A DNA stretch of 14,805 nucleotides from DATGSL01 sp964645585 (lineage in GTDB: Bacteria; Verrucomicrobiota; Verrucomicrobiia; Opitutales; T3Sed10-336), in assembly GCA_964645585.1 (NCBI GenBank), contig CAZYAN010000072.1:1-14805 (forward strand), given 5' to 3'. Below are positions 13,680 through 14,805 of the stretch, piece after piece. The notes beneath the pieces are model-generated. The model was not told the DNA's origin. It was given only the letters and a program-made list of their open reading frames with translations, and did not search any database. Numbering within the stretch: position 1 is the stretch's first letter; each line of letters opens with the position of its first letter. Position numbers and translations under genes: made by a program.

Positions 13680-14673
13680 AGCGGACTTTCGGGTTGAGGA
13701 TAATTTGGACGACGTCGACCAAGAGGTTCAGCAAGACGATCAGGGTCGCGTAGAAGAGGACAGCGCCGACGATCAAGCCGTAGTCGCGATTGAAGGCGGA
13801 TTGCACAAAAAATTGGCCGAGTCCCGGGATGTTGAATACGGTTTCGACGACAAACGAGCCGCTGACGAGTCCGGCTGCCGCAGGTCCTAGAAAGGAGACG
13901 ACAGGGAGGATGCCAACGCGCAAGCCGTGTTTGAGGATGACCAGCCGTTCCTTCATTCCCTTGGCGCGCGCGGTCCGGATGAAATCCTGTGACAGGACCT
14001 CGAGCATGCTGCCCCGGGTGAGACGCGCGATGTATGCCGCGTAAAAGGCGCCGAGAGTGACAGCGGGAAGGACGCGGTCCGCGGGCAGAAACCAGCCGGA
14101 CGCGTTGAACCAGCCGAGGTGCAGTCCGAAGATCAAGACGAGGATCGGGCCGAGCACGAATGTGGGAAAACAGATCCCGACCATCGCGAAAGACATCGGG
14201 GCATAGTCGAGCGGTGTGTTAGGCCGCAGCGAAGCGATCAGACCGGCAGGCAACCCGATCAGCAAGGCGACAAGCAGCGAATGAAGTCCTAATTCCACGG
14301 ATACGGGAAAAGCATCCGCGATCAATTCATTGACAGTGCGGTTCTGGTATTGAAACGACGGTCCGAGATCGCCGGCGGCCAGCTTTCCCAGGAAGTTGAA
14401 GTATTGCCGGTGCAGCGGCTCGTCGAGGCCGTAATGCGCTTCCATCCGGGCGACGACTTCGGGAGGCAGGTTGCGCTCGGTATTGAACGGACCGCCGGGG
14501 GCGAGACGGACAAGAAAGAAAGTAATCGAGGCGATCAGGAGGAGCACCGGAATTACCTCAAGGAGGCGGCGGGTAATCAATACAAGCATGACACGGTAAA
14601 GAAACGAAACGTCGAACAAATTGCCGCGGGAGACCGATCGGCGAAAGGAAAAACCGGCGGACTTTGCGAACAT
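13672..14673 (-). CDS. oppB: Oligopeptide/dipeptide ABC importer permease, OppB/DppB type
   Basis: A 333-residue inner-membrane permease. The family N-terminus ITRRLLEVIPVLLLIASITFFLVRLAPGGP (33-62) is followed by a periplasmic loop with AHYGLDEPLHRQY (79-91) and five more membrane segments. The coupling loop lies at FIRTARAKGMKERLVILKHGL (231-251) and the segment GSFVVETVFNIPGLGQF (272-288) is diagnostic. Two starts are possible: ATG 14673, with CCGGAG 9 bases upstream, and ATG 14589, which fits the usual family N-terminus but has no ribosome binding site. I prefer 14673 and note that it gives a 28-residue extension. The stop overlaps the OppC-type gene start, so they are cotranslated. Confidence 0.9.
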   Translation of the reverse strand: MFAKSAGFSFRRSVSRGNLFDVSFLYRVMLVLITRRLLEVIPVLLLIASITFFLVRLAPGGPFNTERNLPPEVVARMEAHYGLDEPLHRQYFNFLGKLAAGDLGPSFQYQNRTVNELIADAFPVSVELGLHSLLVALLIGLPAGLIASLRPNTPLDYAPMSFAMVGICFPTFVLGPILVLIFGLHLGWFNASGWFLPADRVLPAVTLGAFYAAYIARLTRGSMLEVLSQDFIRTARAKGMKERLVILKHGLRVGILPVVSFLGPAAAGLVSGSFVVETVFNIPGLGQFFVQSAFNRDYGLIVGAVLFYATLIVLLNLLVDVVQIILNPKVRYG

Positions 14674-14681
14674 TGCAACGA

Positions 14682-14742
14682 CTCCGGTTTCTTATGGCAA
14701 TGCTTCAGTCCGCCGCACCAGTCGAACGACCGGAAACCGGAG
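14682..14742 (-). promoter_or_regulatory. Inverted repeat overlapping the OppB-type ribosome binding site
   Basis: CTCCGGTTTC (14682-14691) and GAAACCGGAG (14733-14742) are perfect 10-base inverted copies 41 bases apart. On the transcript of the permease gene the downstream arm contains the GGAG used as Shine-Dalgarno for ATG 14673, so pairing would hide it. Whether it folds is not known. Confidence 0.35.
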
Positions 14743-14805
14743 GCGACTGTCGTTTGTTCAGGAACGATGCGGAGAGTCGGCCGCGCGAATTCTCTGAAAC
14801 CGGGC
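14743..14805. other. Window end upstream of the permease operon
   Basis: No gene can be supported in the last bases. A plus-strand frame from ATG 14695 (and 14700) stays open to the end of the window, and minus-strand frames are also open, but none shows a recognisable domain. An upstream gene such as a peptide-binding protein may lie beyond the edge. Confidence 0.3.

Noticed and set aside
1..14805. CRISPR array, tRNA, rRNA, insertion sequence or prophage
   Set aside because: No regularly spaced direct repeats, cloverleaf, rRNA signature, transposase or phage genes were seen in either strand.

Overview
The window reads as chromosomal DNA of a GC-rich member of the Verrucomicrobiota (PVC group), possibly a soil spartobacterium-like lineage. 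The grounds are protein families typical of that phylum: a small protein resembling the Planctomycetes/Verrucomicrobia-restricted Minf_1886 family, a PEP-CTERM exported protein, a pseudopilin of the type common in PVC genomes, and a surface protein whose C-terminal region resembles one frequent in Verrucomicrobia exoproteins. The taxonomic call is an inference from these families; there is no rRNA in the window. No tRNA, rRNA, CRISPR array or transposase was seen. Genes cover almost all of it; no gap exceeds about 135 bases.

Layout: (1) 42-569, a DoxX-family membrane protein with a His-rich tail (+), convergent with (2) 658-2235, an IMP dehydrogenase (-); a striking double hairpin lies between them. 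(3) Divergent from guaB is 2308-3309, a MenC-like o-succinylbenzoate synthase (+), followed by (4) 3327-4115, a PagL-like outer-membrane barrel (+). (5) 4218-4892 is a cysteine-rich winged-helix regulator of the SufR type (-), divergent from (6) 4981-5439, a second DoxX-like membrane protein (+). (7) 5436-8594 is a tight three-gene minus-strand operon: an exported surface protein, a pseudopilin (11-base overlap) and a PEP-CTERM beta-propeller-like protein. (8) 8664-9035 (+) and 9077-9538 (-) are two convergent Fur-family metal regulators. (9) 9715-10146 (Minf_1886-like) and 10139-12736 (tandem M16 peptidase) form a translationally coupled pair (+). (10) 13672-14673 and 12777-13679 are the two overlapping permease genes (-) of an oligopeptide/dipeptide ABC importer; its binding protein and ATPases lie outside the window.

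The most system-like part is 5436-9538. The start of the three-gene export operon carries a good sigma-70-type promoter (TTGCCA, 17 bases, CACAAT). Directly after its -10 lies a near-palindrome of Fur-box type (GATAATGA...TCATTTTC), next to two Fur paralogs, one of them divergent from the operon. This suggests a metal-repressed cell-surface module made of an exported surface protein, a pseudopilin and a PEP-CTERM propeller. I infer this from context; its function is unknown to me.
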